This document shows positions 36,472-45,152 of a DNA stretch of 64,000 nt, piece by piece. The position numbers were made by a program, and so were the translations under genes. Origin of the DNA: Streptomyces sp. SW4 (GTDB lineage: Bacteria; Actinomycetota; Actinomycetes; Streptomycetales; Streptomycetaceae); assembly GCA_003248315.1 (NCBI GenBank), contig QKWM01000004.1, forward strand, positions 3,779,001 through 3,843,000, given 5' to 3'. Within the stretch, counting starts at the first letter, position 1; each line of letters begins with the position of its first letter. The notes beneath the pieces are model-generated. The model saw only the letters and a list, made by a program, of their open reading frames with translations. It ran no database searches and was not told where the DNA came from.

Positions 36472-37486
36472 GCGGGGCCGGTCCCGCCTCCGCCCGCCGC
36501 CAGCACCTTCGCCTCCACGTCCGGGTCGAGGCCCTTGGCCGTCCGGTCCGGGCGGTGCGGCGCCGTGCCCCCGAGGTCGCTCAGCCACCGCCAGGTGTCG
36601 GCCACCGTCTCCCGCACCGGCCGGCAGCGCAGACCCGCGGTGACCGCCCGGGAGACGTCCGCGGAGTGCAGGGCGTCGTGCAGGTCGGTGTCCGGCGGCA
36701 CCCACACCGGCAGCTGCGTCCACGGTTCGATGCCCGCCTCGAGGATCGTCCGCGGCGCGGTCCAGCGCAGTTCGGCCGCGCCTCCGGTGACCTCCGCGCA
36801 GGCCTGGAGCAGCTCGCCGATGGTGCTGTGCCCCTGCGGGGAGATCAGGTTGTACGGCCCGCTCAGCTCCCGTTCCGCCGCCCGAGGAGCCACGCGGCGA
36901 GATCGCGGACGTCGACGTACTGGAGCGGCAGGTCCCGCGGCCCCGGGGCCAGCACGGGCCCGCCGCGCGCCATCCGGGTCAGCCACCAGGGCAGCCGGCC
37001 CACGTTCTCGTACGGGCCGAGGATCAGCCCGGCCCGCGCCAGCACCGAGCGGTCCGCGCCGAAGAACTCCGACACGGCGAGTTCCCCGCCCCGCTTGTCG
37101 TGCGCGTAGTCGGTCGGGCCCGCGTCGGCCGCGGCGCCCTCCACGACGGGAGCGTCCTCGGTGTACCCGGCGGGCGGCGCCCACCGGTACACCGAGCAGC
37201 TCGACACGTACACGTACCGTCCGGCGCGGTCCCGCAGCAGCCGGGCCGTGTCCCGCACGGCCCGCGGCTCGGCCGACCAGGTGTCCACGACCACGTCCCA
37301 GTCGCCGCCGGCGGCCAGCTCCGCGAGCCCGTCGGGCGCGGTGCGGTCGCCGTGCAGTGCCCGCACTCCGGGCGGCGGCGCGTGCCGTCCCCGGTGGAAG
37401 ACGGTCACGTCCCAGCCGCGTCCGAGCGCCGCCTCCACGACGGCCCGCCCCACGAACTCCGTGCCGCCCAGCATCAGTAGCCTCAT
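36465..37486 (-). CDS. NAD-dependent epimerase/reductase (extended SDR)
   Basis: About 340 aa after restoring one base at about 36883. N-terminal Rossmann motif LMLGGTEFVGRAVVE (GGTxFxG variant typical of atypical SDRs), VDTWSAEPRAV, then YVSSCSVY and the Tyr-x-x-x-Lys pair YAHDK. The ATG at 37486 gives the usual family start (MRLLMLGGTEF); a GTG at 37495 is an alternative. Substrate unknown. The stop lies within a 24-bp tandem repeat. Confidence 0.85.
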
Positions 37487-37612
37487 GGCGGTCACTGTGC
37501 CCGGTGCGGGGTGCCGCGGGAACAGGGCTCTGCTCTCGGCAGAGGAACACCGGGACGGTACCGGTGACGGGGGTGGGGAGGGAGCGGGCCGGGCCGGGCG
37601 GGTCCGTCGGCG

Positions 37613-38179
37613 TCAGCGTCCGGCCGGGGGCGCGTACTTGTATCCGACCCGCCGCACCGTCTGGATCGCGGCGCGGTGCTCGGCGCCCAGCTTGCGGCGC
37701 AGCCGGGCGATGTGCACGTCGACCGTGCGGCCGTCGCCGACGTGGCCGTAGCCCCACACCGTGGTGACGAGGTGGTCGCGGGTGTGCACCCGGTACGGGT
37801 GGGCGACCAGGTGGGCCAGCAGCTCGAACTCCAGGTAGGTGAGGTCCAGTTCGCGCCCGCCGACGGTGGCGGTGCGGCGCGCGCTGTCGACGCGCACCAG
37901 CGGGTCGCCGCCCGGTCCGGCGGGCCGGGCGCCGTCGTCCGGGGTGGCCTCGGTGGCCGGGGCGGGGTGCCGGTCGGCCGGACGAGCACCAGGTATCCCA
38001 CCATCGGCGGCCGGCCGGGCAGCTCGGGAAGGGTGTGCTGGGGGCGCGCAGCCAGGTGGCGCCGGGCGGCAGCAGGTCGGCCACGTCCACGGGTTCGTCC
38101 GGGCCGACGGCGCGCAACCGGTGCCGTGCGCCGGCCGGGGCGGGGGAGGAGAGGGCAGGGAACGGGTGGTGGTCGCCAT
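37613..38179 (-). CDS. OmpR-type winged-helix regulator without receiver domain
   Basis: About 189 aa after restoring three bases near 38120, 38030 and 37978. The C-terminal 95 residues are a trans_reg_C winged helix: LDLTYLEFELLAHLVAHPYRV, TVWGYGHVGDGRTVDVHIARLRRKLG and RRVGYKYAPP. The N-terminal part (DEPVDVADLLPPGATWL) is not a response-regulator receiver: no phosphoacceptor Asp pattern is seen. This stand-alone form is common in Streptomyces. A 40-aa small ORF lies 80 bases upstream on the same strand. Confidence 0.82.
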   Translation of the reverse strand: MATTTRSLPSPPPPRPAHGTGCAPSARTNPWTWPTCCRPAPPGCAPPAHPSRAARPAADGGIPGARPADRHPAPATEATPDDGARPAGPGGDPLVRVDSARRTATVGGRELDLTYLEFELLAHLVAHPYRVHTRDHLVTTVWGYGHVGDGRTVDVHIARLRRKLGAEHRAAIQTVRRVGYKYAPPAGR

Positions 38180-38259
38180 GAGAGGTCAGCTCTTTCGCGC
38201 GAAGGAGTCCGTCGGGACGTACGTCGGGTCGCGCCGGCCGGAGCCCGGGTGAGAGCGTG

Positions 38260-38382
38260 TCAGCGGGCCGGCGCGGTCAGCGCGCGGCAACACACCCGGT
38301 CGAAGTCGTGGTGCTGACGGGAGGGCCAGAAGGGCTCGAGGTCATGGCGACCCGTCGCGGAGAACTTCTGGTAGCTGGCCAT
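38260..38382 (-). CDS. 40-aa small ORF with a Cys-Cys dipeptide, possible leader peptide
   Basis: Not marked by long-ORF criteria. It reads MASYQKFSATGRHDLEPFWP, then SRQHHDFDRVCCRALTAPAR and TGA. About 36 of 40 third codon positions are G or C, which supports coding. The segment HHDFDRVCCRAL resembles the HxDLxRVxSxLC ending of actinobacterial leader peptides that precede sulfur-metabolism genes. It lies between glnII and the winged-helix regulator, on the same strand as both, with its own gap from glnII formed by a terminator. No strong ribosome-binding site is seen. Confidence 0.5.
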   Translation of the reverse strand: MASYQKFSATGRHDLEPFWPSRQHHDFDRVCCRALTAPAR

Positions 38383-38564
38383 GCGCCCATTGAAGCAGAC
38401 ACCCGTACGGGGCCGGACCCCCGTCTCGCGGCTCGGACGGCTCTTGGCCGGAACCCGATCCCATGGTTGTCAACCGCCAGGGGAATCAGGCCAGTTCACG
38501 GGCCTGGAGGTACTCAGTCGGGCCGGATCGGCGTCTCGCATCCTGGACGCCCGCTGAGCAGGAA

Positions 38565-38593
38565 GGGGCGCCCGCCGTGACGGCGGACGCCCC
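38565..38593 (-). terminator. Hairpin terminator after glnII
   Basis: GGGGCG-C-CCGCCG pairs with CGGCGG-A-CGCCCC around TGA, 20 bases beyond the glnII stop. Confidence 0.75.
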
Positions 38594-38612
38594 TCGGGCC
38601 GTGGCGGGCGGA

Positions 38613-39642
38613 TCAGACCTGGCCGGCCTTCTCCAGCGCCGTGCAGCAGGTGTCGACGAGCAGGCGGGTCACCACGTACGGGTCGACGTTGGCGTTCGGG
38701 CGGCGGTCCTCGATGTAGCCCTTGCCGTCCTTCTCGACCTGCCAGGGATGCGGACCGAGGCGCCGCGGTCGGAGACGCCGTACGAGTACTTGTCCCACGG
38801 GGCGGTCTCGTGCAGGCCGGTCAGCCGGTCGTCGATGCCGGCGCCGTAGTTCTTGACGTGGTCCAGCGGCTTGGAACCCTCGCCCAGCGACTCGCACGCG
38901 GTGATGATGGCGTCGTAGGACTCGCGCATCGCCTTGGTGGAGAAGTTGGTGTGCGCACCGGCGCCGTTCCAGTCGCCCTTGACCGGCTTCGGGTCGAGCG
39001 TGGCGACGATGCCGAAGTCCTCGGCGGTGCGGTAGAGCAGCCAGCGGGCCACCCACAGCTGGTCGGCGACCTCCAGCGGCGCCAGCGGACCCACCTGGAA
39101 CTCCCACTGGCCCGGCATGACCTCGGCGTTGATGCCGGAGATGCCCAGGCCCGCCTTCAGGCAGTTGTCCAGGTGCGCCTCGACGACGTCACGGCCGAAG
39201 ATCTCGTCCGAGCCGACGCCGCAGTAGTAGCCGCCCTGCGGGGCCGGGAAGCCGCCCTTGGGGAAGCCGAGCGGGTAGCCGTCCTTGAAGAAGGTGTACT
39301 CCTGCTCGATGCCGAAGATCGGCTCCTGCGCGGCGAACCGCTCGGCGGCCTCGGCCAGCGCGGCACGGGTGTTGGAGGGGTGCGGGGCCAGGTCCGTGTC
39401 GAGCACCTCGCACAGCACCAGCACGTCGTCGCCGCCGCGGATCGGGTCGGGGCAGGTGAAGACCGGCTTGAGCACGCAGTCCGAGGAACTGCCCTCGGCC
39501 TGGTTGGTGGAGGACCCGTCGAAGCCCAGATCGGCAGGGCGTCCAGGCCGGCGGGGGCACCCGGGATGATCTTCGTCTTGGAACGGAGCTTGGCCGTCGG
39601 CGAGGTGCCGTCGATCCAGATGTACTCAGCCTTGAAGGTCAC
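38613..39642 (-). CDS. glnII: Glutamine synthetase type II (eukaryotic-like)
   Basis: Heat-labile GSII of 343 aa, the exact family length, after restoring bases at about 38752 and 39531. Signatures: YIWIDGTSPTAKLRSKTK, LPIWGFDGSSTNQAEG, FGIEQEYTFF, GINAEVMPGQWEFQVGP, GAGAHTNFSTKAMR and YIEDRRPNANVDPY. GTG start with AAGGA upstream. GSII is not adenylylated by GlnE, so control is expected at transcription by GlnR (see 39775-39790). Ended by its own hairpin. Confidence 0.95.
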
Positions 39643-39774
39643 GGGGGCCACATCCTTCGGGGTGGGTCTGGGCGCACTCTGCGGTGCTGCGGTGCTTCGG
39701 TGCTGCGGCACCGGGGCGCCGCCTCCACTGCCCGGCAGCCTGTCAACAGGCGATTTCCCGGCCATTGCCCGTAT

Positions 39775-39790
39775 GTGAACCCCGTGTTAC
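39775..39790 (-). promoter_or_regulatory. Putative GlnR box before glnII
   Basis: On the - strand GTAAC, six bases, TTCAC, about 130-150 bases upstream of the glnII start. It matches the GTnAC-n6-nnnAC half of the known Streptomyces GlnR site. The second half is degenerate, so this call is weaker than that before glnA. Confidence 0.5.
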
Positions 39791-39894
39791 CTGGGCCTTT
39801 CCGTGACGCACCTCACGCGCGCGTTTCCCCCTCCCGGCCACCGGATTCCCCTCCGTCGAACCGGTGACCGGGCCGCGGGCGCCACGCGGGGACC

Positions 39895-39906
39895 GGGGGG
39901 GGGGGG
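39895..39906 (+). other. Run of twelve G
   Basis: An uninterrupted G12 tract between ACC and ACC, in the gap between the convergent-free upstream region of glnII and the barrel protein gene. Its true length is doubtful because homopolymers are under-called throughout this window. Confidence 0.8.
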
Positions 39907-39984
39907 ACCGGGGGAGGGCGAGGACCCTCGTGGCCCGTGCCCCGTCCCCGCCCCCGCCCCCGTGTCCTCACGGACGGGTCGGTC

Positions 39985-40712
39985 TCACCCCACCTTCTCG
40001 ATCAGCGCCCGGCGGATCAGGAACTTGCCGGGTTCGCGGACCTGCTCGAACGCCGCGTCGTTGAGCAGCACACAGCTGCCGGACACCGAGGTGACCTCCA
40101 CCGTCGTGGACTTGTCGTTGTCCAGGTTGGTGACCTTCAGCCGCGTGCCCGCCGGGAACTGGTTGCTGGACGCGGCGGGAGCGCCGCCCTCGCCGGAGAG
40201 CGTGACGGTGGAGCCGGCGCACACCTGCTCACCGGCCGCCGCCTCCCCGGCGCCACCGCCTTCCCGGCCCCTTGCCCAGCTCCCTGGGACTCCTGCCCGG
40301 CGCCCTCCTCGGCCCCTTGCCCGGCGCCCTCCCCGGCCCCTTGCCCGGCGCCCTCCTGCGCGTTCTGCGGCGGCTGGGCGGCCTGGGAGCCCTGAGCCGA
40401 CTCCCCCACCGCGCACCCGGACGCCTCCTGCTTGCGCTTGATCTCCTCGATGACCGCCTCGCGGTTGGCGATCCGGGCCTCCGACTGGGCGTCGGGGGCG
40501 GCCCGCTGGCCGTCGATGAAGCGCTGGTTGTTGCCGAGGGCGGTGGCGAGCCCCTGACAGACGGACGAGTCCTGCGCGGCCGTCGTCCGGGCCGGGGTCT
40601 GTGAGGCGTTCGAGGTGCTCGCCATCACGAAGGCCCCGGCGCCCGCCACCGTCGCCGCGCCGACGAGCAGCGCGACCTTCTTCTTCGTGCCGAGAGTTCT
40701 CCTGCGCGACAT
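39985..40712 (-). CDS. Secreted RlpA-like double-psi beta-barrel protein with low-complexity linker
   Basis: 242 aa after restoring one base at about 40274. N-terminal signal segment (VALLVGAATVAGAGAFVMAS), a Cys-bounded helical region of about 50 residues (SSVCQGLATALG to EASGC), a linker of repeated GAGQGA/GAGEGA, then a C-terminal barrel with FPAGTRLKVTNLDNDKSTTV, the RlpA/expansin signature. The usual catalytic Asp of lytic RlpA is not obvious, so it may bind rather than cut cell-wall glycan. Fused architecture is unusual; see findings. Confidence 0.75.
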
Positions 40713-40870
40713 GCGCGCCTCCTGAAGAGGTAGGGGAGCGTACGCCGCTATGTACGCGATGCCGAACGAGGTCGCTCACCGGTCACGGCCATGGCGCGAG
40801 TAACCTGCGTCACAGGCCGCTGGGTGACTGCCCGTTCGCCCCGTCGCCCGGCGGGCCGGGCCGGCCCCGG

Positions 40871-41230
40871 TCAGCGGGACAGCGCGTCGCGGACCGCCTC
40901 CTCGGTGCGGGCCACGACCGCCGTGCCGTCGTCGGCCGTGATGATCGGGCGCTGGATCAGCTTCGGGTGCTCGGCGAGCGCGGTGATCCAGCGGTCGCGG
41001 GCCGTGGCGTCGCGGGGCCAGTCCTTCAGGCCCAGCTCCTTCGCGGCGGCCTCCTGGGTGCGGGTGATGTCCCACGGTTCGAGTCCGAGCCGGTCCAGGA
41101 CGGCGCGGATCTCGTCCTCGCTCGGCACGTCCTCCAGGTAGCGGCGGACGGTGTAGTCGGCGCCCTCCGCGTCGAGCAGGCTGAGCGCGCTGCGGCACTT
41201 CGAACAGGCCGGGTTGATCCAGATCTCCAT
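40871..41230 (-). CDS. ArsC/Spx-family arsenate reductase-like protein
   Basis: 119 aa, intact, thioredoxin-fold cytoplasmic protein. MEIWINPACSKCRSAL has a CxxC pair in the ArsC position. It also has RYLEDVPSEDEI, the RTQEAAAKELG region and IQRPIITADDG with the cis-Pro. No ars operon genes are adjacent, so a role as general thiol reductase is as likely as arsenate reduction. Confidence 0.85.
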   Translation of the reverse strand: MEIWINPACSKCRSALSLLDAEGADYTVRRYLEDVPSEDEIRAVLDRLGLEPWDITRTQEAAAKELGLKDWPRDATARDRWITALAEHPKLIQRPIITADDGTAVVARTEEAVRDALSR

Positions 41231-41401
41231 GCGGCACACGGTAGCCCGCGGGAGACGAAACCCGTTTCTCCCGCGCGCCACAGCGCCCCAAAGCCCCTTG
41301 GCCAGGGCCTTTTGTCAGTGGTCGGCCGTAAAATAGAAGCAGTGTTCGAGGGTGTCGGCCGGGTCTCCGGCAGGCGCCCTGACCGCGACAGGAGGATGCC
41401 T

Positions 41402-41734
41402 GTGCCCGCTGCCGCAGTGAAGCCGAAGCCGGAATCGAAGCGCAAGCCGTTGCCCACCCAGTCGACCGCCAAGCGGCCCGTCCTGCTCGACCTGCCGTAC
41501 GCACCCGTGGAGAAGCGGCCGCTGCCGGCCGGCCGCCCCCGCGAGTGGTACGTCACGCACAACCGCCGGCTGAAGGCGATGCGCCTCGCCATCGCCCTGC
41601 TCGACTCCGGCGTCTACCTGCCGAACCAGGCCCGCAACGAGACGATACGGAGCACCGCGGAGACGATCGGCGTCCACCCGCCGTCGGATACGACGTGCCA
41701 CATGGTGCGGGCGCTGATGCGGTACTCCCGGTGA
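41402..41734 (+). CDS. Conserved small hypothetical protein
   Basis: 110 aa, intact. A Lys/Pro-rich N-terminus (KPKPESKRKPLP) precedes a compact basic domain (EWYVTHNRRLKAMRLAIALL, SGVYLPNQARNETIRSTAE). The GTG at 41402 is chosen because AGGAGG lies six bases upstream, overlapping an in-frame ATG at 41396. Basic and helical, possibly nucleic-acid binding; no family recognised. Confidence 0.75.
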   Translation: MPAAAVKPKPESKRKPLPTQSTAKRPVLLDLPYAPVEKRPLPAGRPREWYVTHNRRLKAMRLAIALLDSGVYLPNQARNETIRSTAETIGVHPPSDTTCHMVRALMRYSR

Positions 41735-41790
41735 GCACGGCGCCGGGTGCCCTGTCCCGTGACGGGGCGCCCGGCGCGGTAGGGCCGTCG

Positions 41791-41858
41791 CGGGGGCTGC
41801 GGTCCCGGGGCCCGCTTCGGCATGCGGGGGCTGCCGTCCCGGGGCCCGCTTCGGCATG
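41791..41858. repeat. 34-bp tandem duplication between convergent genes
   Basis: CGGGGGCTGC-GTCCCGGGGCC-CGCTTCGGCATG occurs twice head to tail with one mismatch, in the 187-bp gap between two convergent genes. Confidence 0.85.
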
Positions 41859-41921
41859 CACGACCCTCGTGCGCGAAGCCCTCCACCGGTGGCATCCGGC
41901 ACGCCCGGACCGTCTGGTGCC

Positions 41922-43123
41922 TCACCGGCACCGTGAAGGCCAGCCCGTCAACTCCCGCTCCAGCGGCGTCCGGAAGCGCGGTGTCACCCGGGTCTCCGCC
42001 ACCCAGCCCCGCAGCCGCTCCGCCTCCGCCGCGATCGCGGCCTCCGCCTCGCGTCCGACGCCCGCGCCGTCCAGGATCCGCCAGACGATCTCGCCGTCGG
42101 GCCGCTGGGCCCAGCCGCCGACCACCCGGCCGTCCCACCACACCGTCGGGCCGACGTTGCCGCTGCGGTCGAACAGCATCGGGCGCAGCTCGGGGCGAGA
42201 TACCAGTCCCGCTGCTGCCAGCCCATCGCCGTCGGGTCCAGGGCGGGCAGCAGCGCGGCCCAGGGCTCGGCGGGCGCCGCGACGGGACCGGCGTCGCCGG
42301 CGGCGACGAACCCCGTGCCCTCGTCCAGACGGACCGTCTCGGCGCCGATCGCGGCCAGCGCCCGCCGCACGTCCGCGGCCCGCCACCGCGTCCACCACTT
42401 CAGGTCGGTCTCGGTCGCCGGGCCGCAGGCCAGAAGCCAGCGGCGCAGCAGCTCCGCCTGTGCCCCGGCGGTCTCCAGCTCGGGATGCCCGGGCGCGAGC
42501 GCCCAGCGGAACCGGCCCGACGTCCACGAACCCAGCGGCCGGTCCCGGACGACCTTGCCCTCCACGCCCAGCACCCTCAGCAGCCGGGTGGCGACCGTGT
42601 GCACGCCCTCGTAGCGCTTGCCGGCCGCGTACACGAACTGCTCCCGCAGCCTCGGCTCGGCCCGGGCCAGCTCGGCCGCCGTCGCCCGGCCGAGCCGGCC
42701 CAGCGCGTCGAGCGTGGACTCCTCCACCTCGGCGAGCCAGACCGCGTCCGGCGCCCCGGCCGCCGCCATGTCCTGGACCAGCGCGGCCCGCTCCCGGGCG
42801 GCGACCGCGACGGCCGTCGAGGCGTGCACGACCGCCGTCAGCTCCGTGGGGAAGACGAACACCGTGTGCCGCATGCCGTGCATCCGGACCAGCGTGCGGT
42901 CCTCGTACAGGGCCCGCTCGGTCTCGCCGACCGTCTTCGCCGGGTCCGCCAGCCGGGCGCCGACGGCCAGGAAAACCGTCGCCGGGTCCGAGCCGTGCAG
43001 CGCCACCAGCGAGGCGGCGACCTCCTCCGGGGCACCGGCCCGGGCCGCCCCGGCCAGCCGGTGCCGCACCGCCAGCCGCGCCCGCCGCTCGGCCACCCCG
43101 ACGAACCTGCCCCCGTCACCCAT
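41922..43123 (-). CDS. Winged-helix DNA-binding protein of the HTH_42 (AlkZ/YcaQ-like) family
   Basis: 400 aa after restoring one base at about 42201. Tandem winged-helix architecture of DNA glycosylases that unhook crosslinks: N-terminal RRARLAVRHRLAG, VAASLVALHGSDPATVFLAVGARL, and later WTRWRAADVRRALAAIG and WWDGRVVGGWAQRPDGEIVWRI. In AlkZ/YcaQ enzymes the segment after VxAL carries a catalytic Gln-x-Gln or Gln-x-Asp; here it reads HGS. Either a distinct subfamily or a non-catalytic one. GGAGGGAGG precedes the ATG. Confidence 0.82.
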
Positions 43124-43228
43124 GCCGGCCTCCCTCCGCTGGCCCGCCGTCGTCCCGCCCCCATCATCCCGGGCCCCACCCACAACCGCCGCACCCCCGG
43201 CAGCGCCCGACACCGGCACGGCGCCGGC

Positions 43229-44658
43229 TCACGCCCGGAGGCCGGCCTCCCACATGCGCCGCTTCAGCACGTGCTCACTGAACAGATGCCGGGCCCGGTT
43301 CAGCAGCTCGCCCACCTCCGGGTCCCCGCGCACGGTGTCCGCCCCGGGCCGCCAGCCCTGCACGGACTGCCCGGCCCACGTCCTCAGCCGGGATCCGGAT
43401 CCTCGAGCAGCGCAACGGCGGCCCGCAGCCGGACGATCCCGCCGCACGCGTCCAGCAGCCGGAACGCCGCCACCCGTGCCGGCCGCGGCCGGTCAGCGGC
43501 GAGCCGCGCCGCCAGCCACGGCTCGGGAACGAGCCGGGCGGACGGCAGCAACGCCTCGGCCGTCTCGCGCACCACCGCGGGCGCGTCGTCGTCGAGCAGC
43601 GGCAGCAGCCGGGCCACGTCGGTCGTGCCGAGTGTCCGCAGCCCGGCCACCGCGCGTGCCCGGACACCCTCGGCCGGGTGCCCGAGCAGCGGCCACAGCA
43701 GCGCGGCGTCCGCGCGTTCCCCGCACTCCGCCAGTCCGATGACCGCGCCGGGCGGCAGCGCCGGGTCCCCGGGGTCCCCGCACCGCTCCCGGTACCAGAC
43801 GAGCGGGTCGCTCCCGCCCTGCCGTACGACGTACCGCGCACAGGCCCGCACCAGCGCGGACCGGTCCGCGAGGAACCCGGTCGCCCGCTCGGGCCGCCCG
43901 GCGGTCCGCAGCGCGGTGACACCGGCGGACCGGGGGCGCGGACCGCGGGCGGCGAGGAGCGGCTCGAGCACCTCGTCGTAGGCGCCGCTTGCCCGCGCGG
44001 CGGCCAGGGCGGCCTCGGCGCACAGGTCCTGCACCACGGTGTCGTCGTCGCGGGCGGCGGCGCGGGCCAGCTCCCCGGCGGGGAGCAGCCCCTCGTCGAC
44101 CGCCAGCCGGCAGGCGAACCGCCGCACCGCGCGGTCGGGGTGGGCGATCAGGGCGGCGAGTGCCGGGCGCGGCGTCGTCCGGCGCAGCGTCTCGCGCAGC
44201 AGATCGACGCCGTACCCGCCGTGGGCGCGCCGGCCGACGCGGAGGACGAGAGCGGCCAGGTCGACCGCCGAGGCCGGATCGAGAGCGGCACGCAGCACCT
44301 GCCGTGCCCGCTCGCGCACCGGGGCGGCCCAGTCGGCGCAGCGGACGACGACCAGGGGCAGCAGCGCGGACGATCCGGCGGCCCTGGTGAGCGCGGCCTC
44401 GCGGATCCTGCCGTCCGGGTGGCACAGCGCGAGTGCGAGCCGGGGCCCGTCCAGGGGCACGGGCAGTGTGCCGCGGCCAGGGCCCTCGCTCCCCGACGTG
44501 CCGGGCAGCCACCCGGGTCGCCACGCGGCCGCCACGCGCACTCCCACGTCCAGATTCGTCCAGGCCGCCGGGTCGGCCGGGTCCAGGACGTCATGCAGGT
44601 CCGCGCCCGAGCCCAGTCGTACCGCCGCCGTCTGTCCGCTCCGGATGTCCTCGCGCAT
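43229..44658 (-). CDS. HEAT-repeat-like protein
   Basis: 476 aa after restoring one base at about 43389. Almost entirely two-helix repeats such as PDGRIREAALTRAAG, APVRERARQVLRAAL, HPDRAVRRFACRLAVDEG, HPAEGVRARAVAGLRTLG and DDAPAVVRETAEALLPSA, typical of HEAT/PBS-lyase-like scaffolds. No catalytic motif. Such proteins usually bind partners; no function is proposed. Confidence 0.75.
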
Positions 44659-44746
44659 ACCCCGCCCCGCCCCGCTGCTCGCGGTCGATCGTAGTCGAGC
44701 GGTCCGCGGACGCCGGGCCGCTCCGCGAGGGCCCGGAAGGGCGTGG

Positions 44747-45007
44747 CTAGTACGGCGCCCGGAAGTTGATGTAGCCCAGCAGGAGGATCACCGCGGCCAC
44801 GCAGCCCAGGATCACGGCCGTGGAGATCCAGGACGACCGGCGGCGGGAGCCGGCGTGGTCCGGGTCGGCGCGGAACGGGACCGGGGCGGGAGGGTTGTCC
44901 TTCCAGCGGGCGGCGAGCATCCGGGCGCGGGCCGAGGGCTCCTTGTGCTCGGCGTCGTCCGCCCACTTGAGGTCGAACTCACGCTCGTGCTCGTCGCGTT
45001 CCGACAT
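44747..45007 (-). CDS. Small tail-anchored membrane protein
   Basis: 86 aa, intact. A charged N-terminus (SERDEHEREFDLKWADD) and one C-terminal hydrophobic helix (STAVILGCVAAVILLLGYI) ending INFRAPY. GAGAAGG precedes the ATG. It lies directly downstream of the glnA terminator on the same strand and ahead of the HEAT gene. Function unknown. Confidence 0.78.
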   Translation of the reverse strand: MSERDEHEREFDLKWADDAEHKEPSARARMLAARWKDNPPAPVPFRADPDHAGSRRRSSWISTAVILGCVAAVILLLGYINFRAPY

Positions 45008-45100
45008 CCCGGCCTTCTCCCCGTCACACTCGAACAATCGTGTTAGTACCCATGATTGCCGCCCGCGCGGGGCTGTGAAGCGTTTTCGGCCAGGTGCAGC

Positions 45101-45134
45101 GGTGCCCCGCTCCTGACGGCAGGAGCGGGGCACC
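45101..45134 (-). terminator. Perfect hairpin terminator after glnA
   Basis: GGTGCCCCGCTCCTG pairs base for base with CAGGAGCGGGGCACC around ACGG, 19 bases beyond the glnA stop. Confidence 0.9.
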
Positions 45135-45152
45135 GGGCGGGACGGGTGTCGA

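Noticed and set aside
38178..38252. A 24-codon + strand ORF (MRGQLFRAKESVGTYVGS...) beginning at the winged-helix start
   Set aside because: Too short to support, overlaps the divergent start codon and lacks a ribosome-binding site.
39803..40441. A + strand frame with repeated LARRPP units
   Set aside because: It is the complement of the Gly/Ala linker of the barrel protein and spans its gene.
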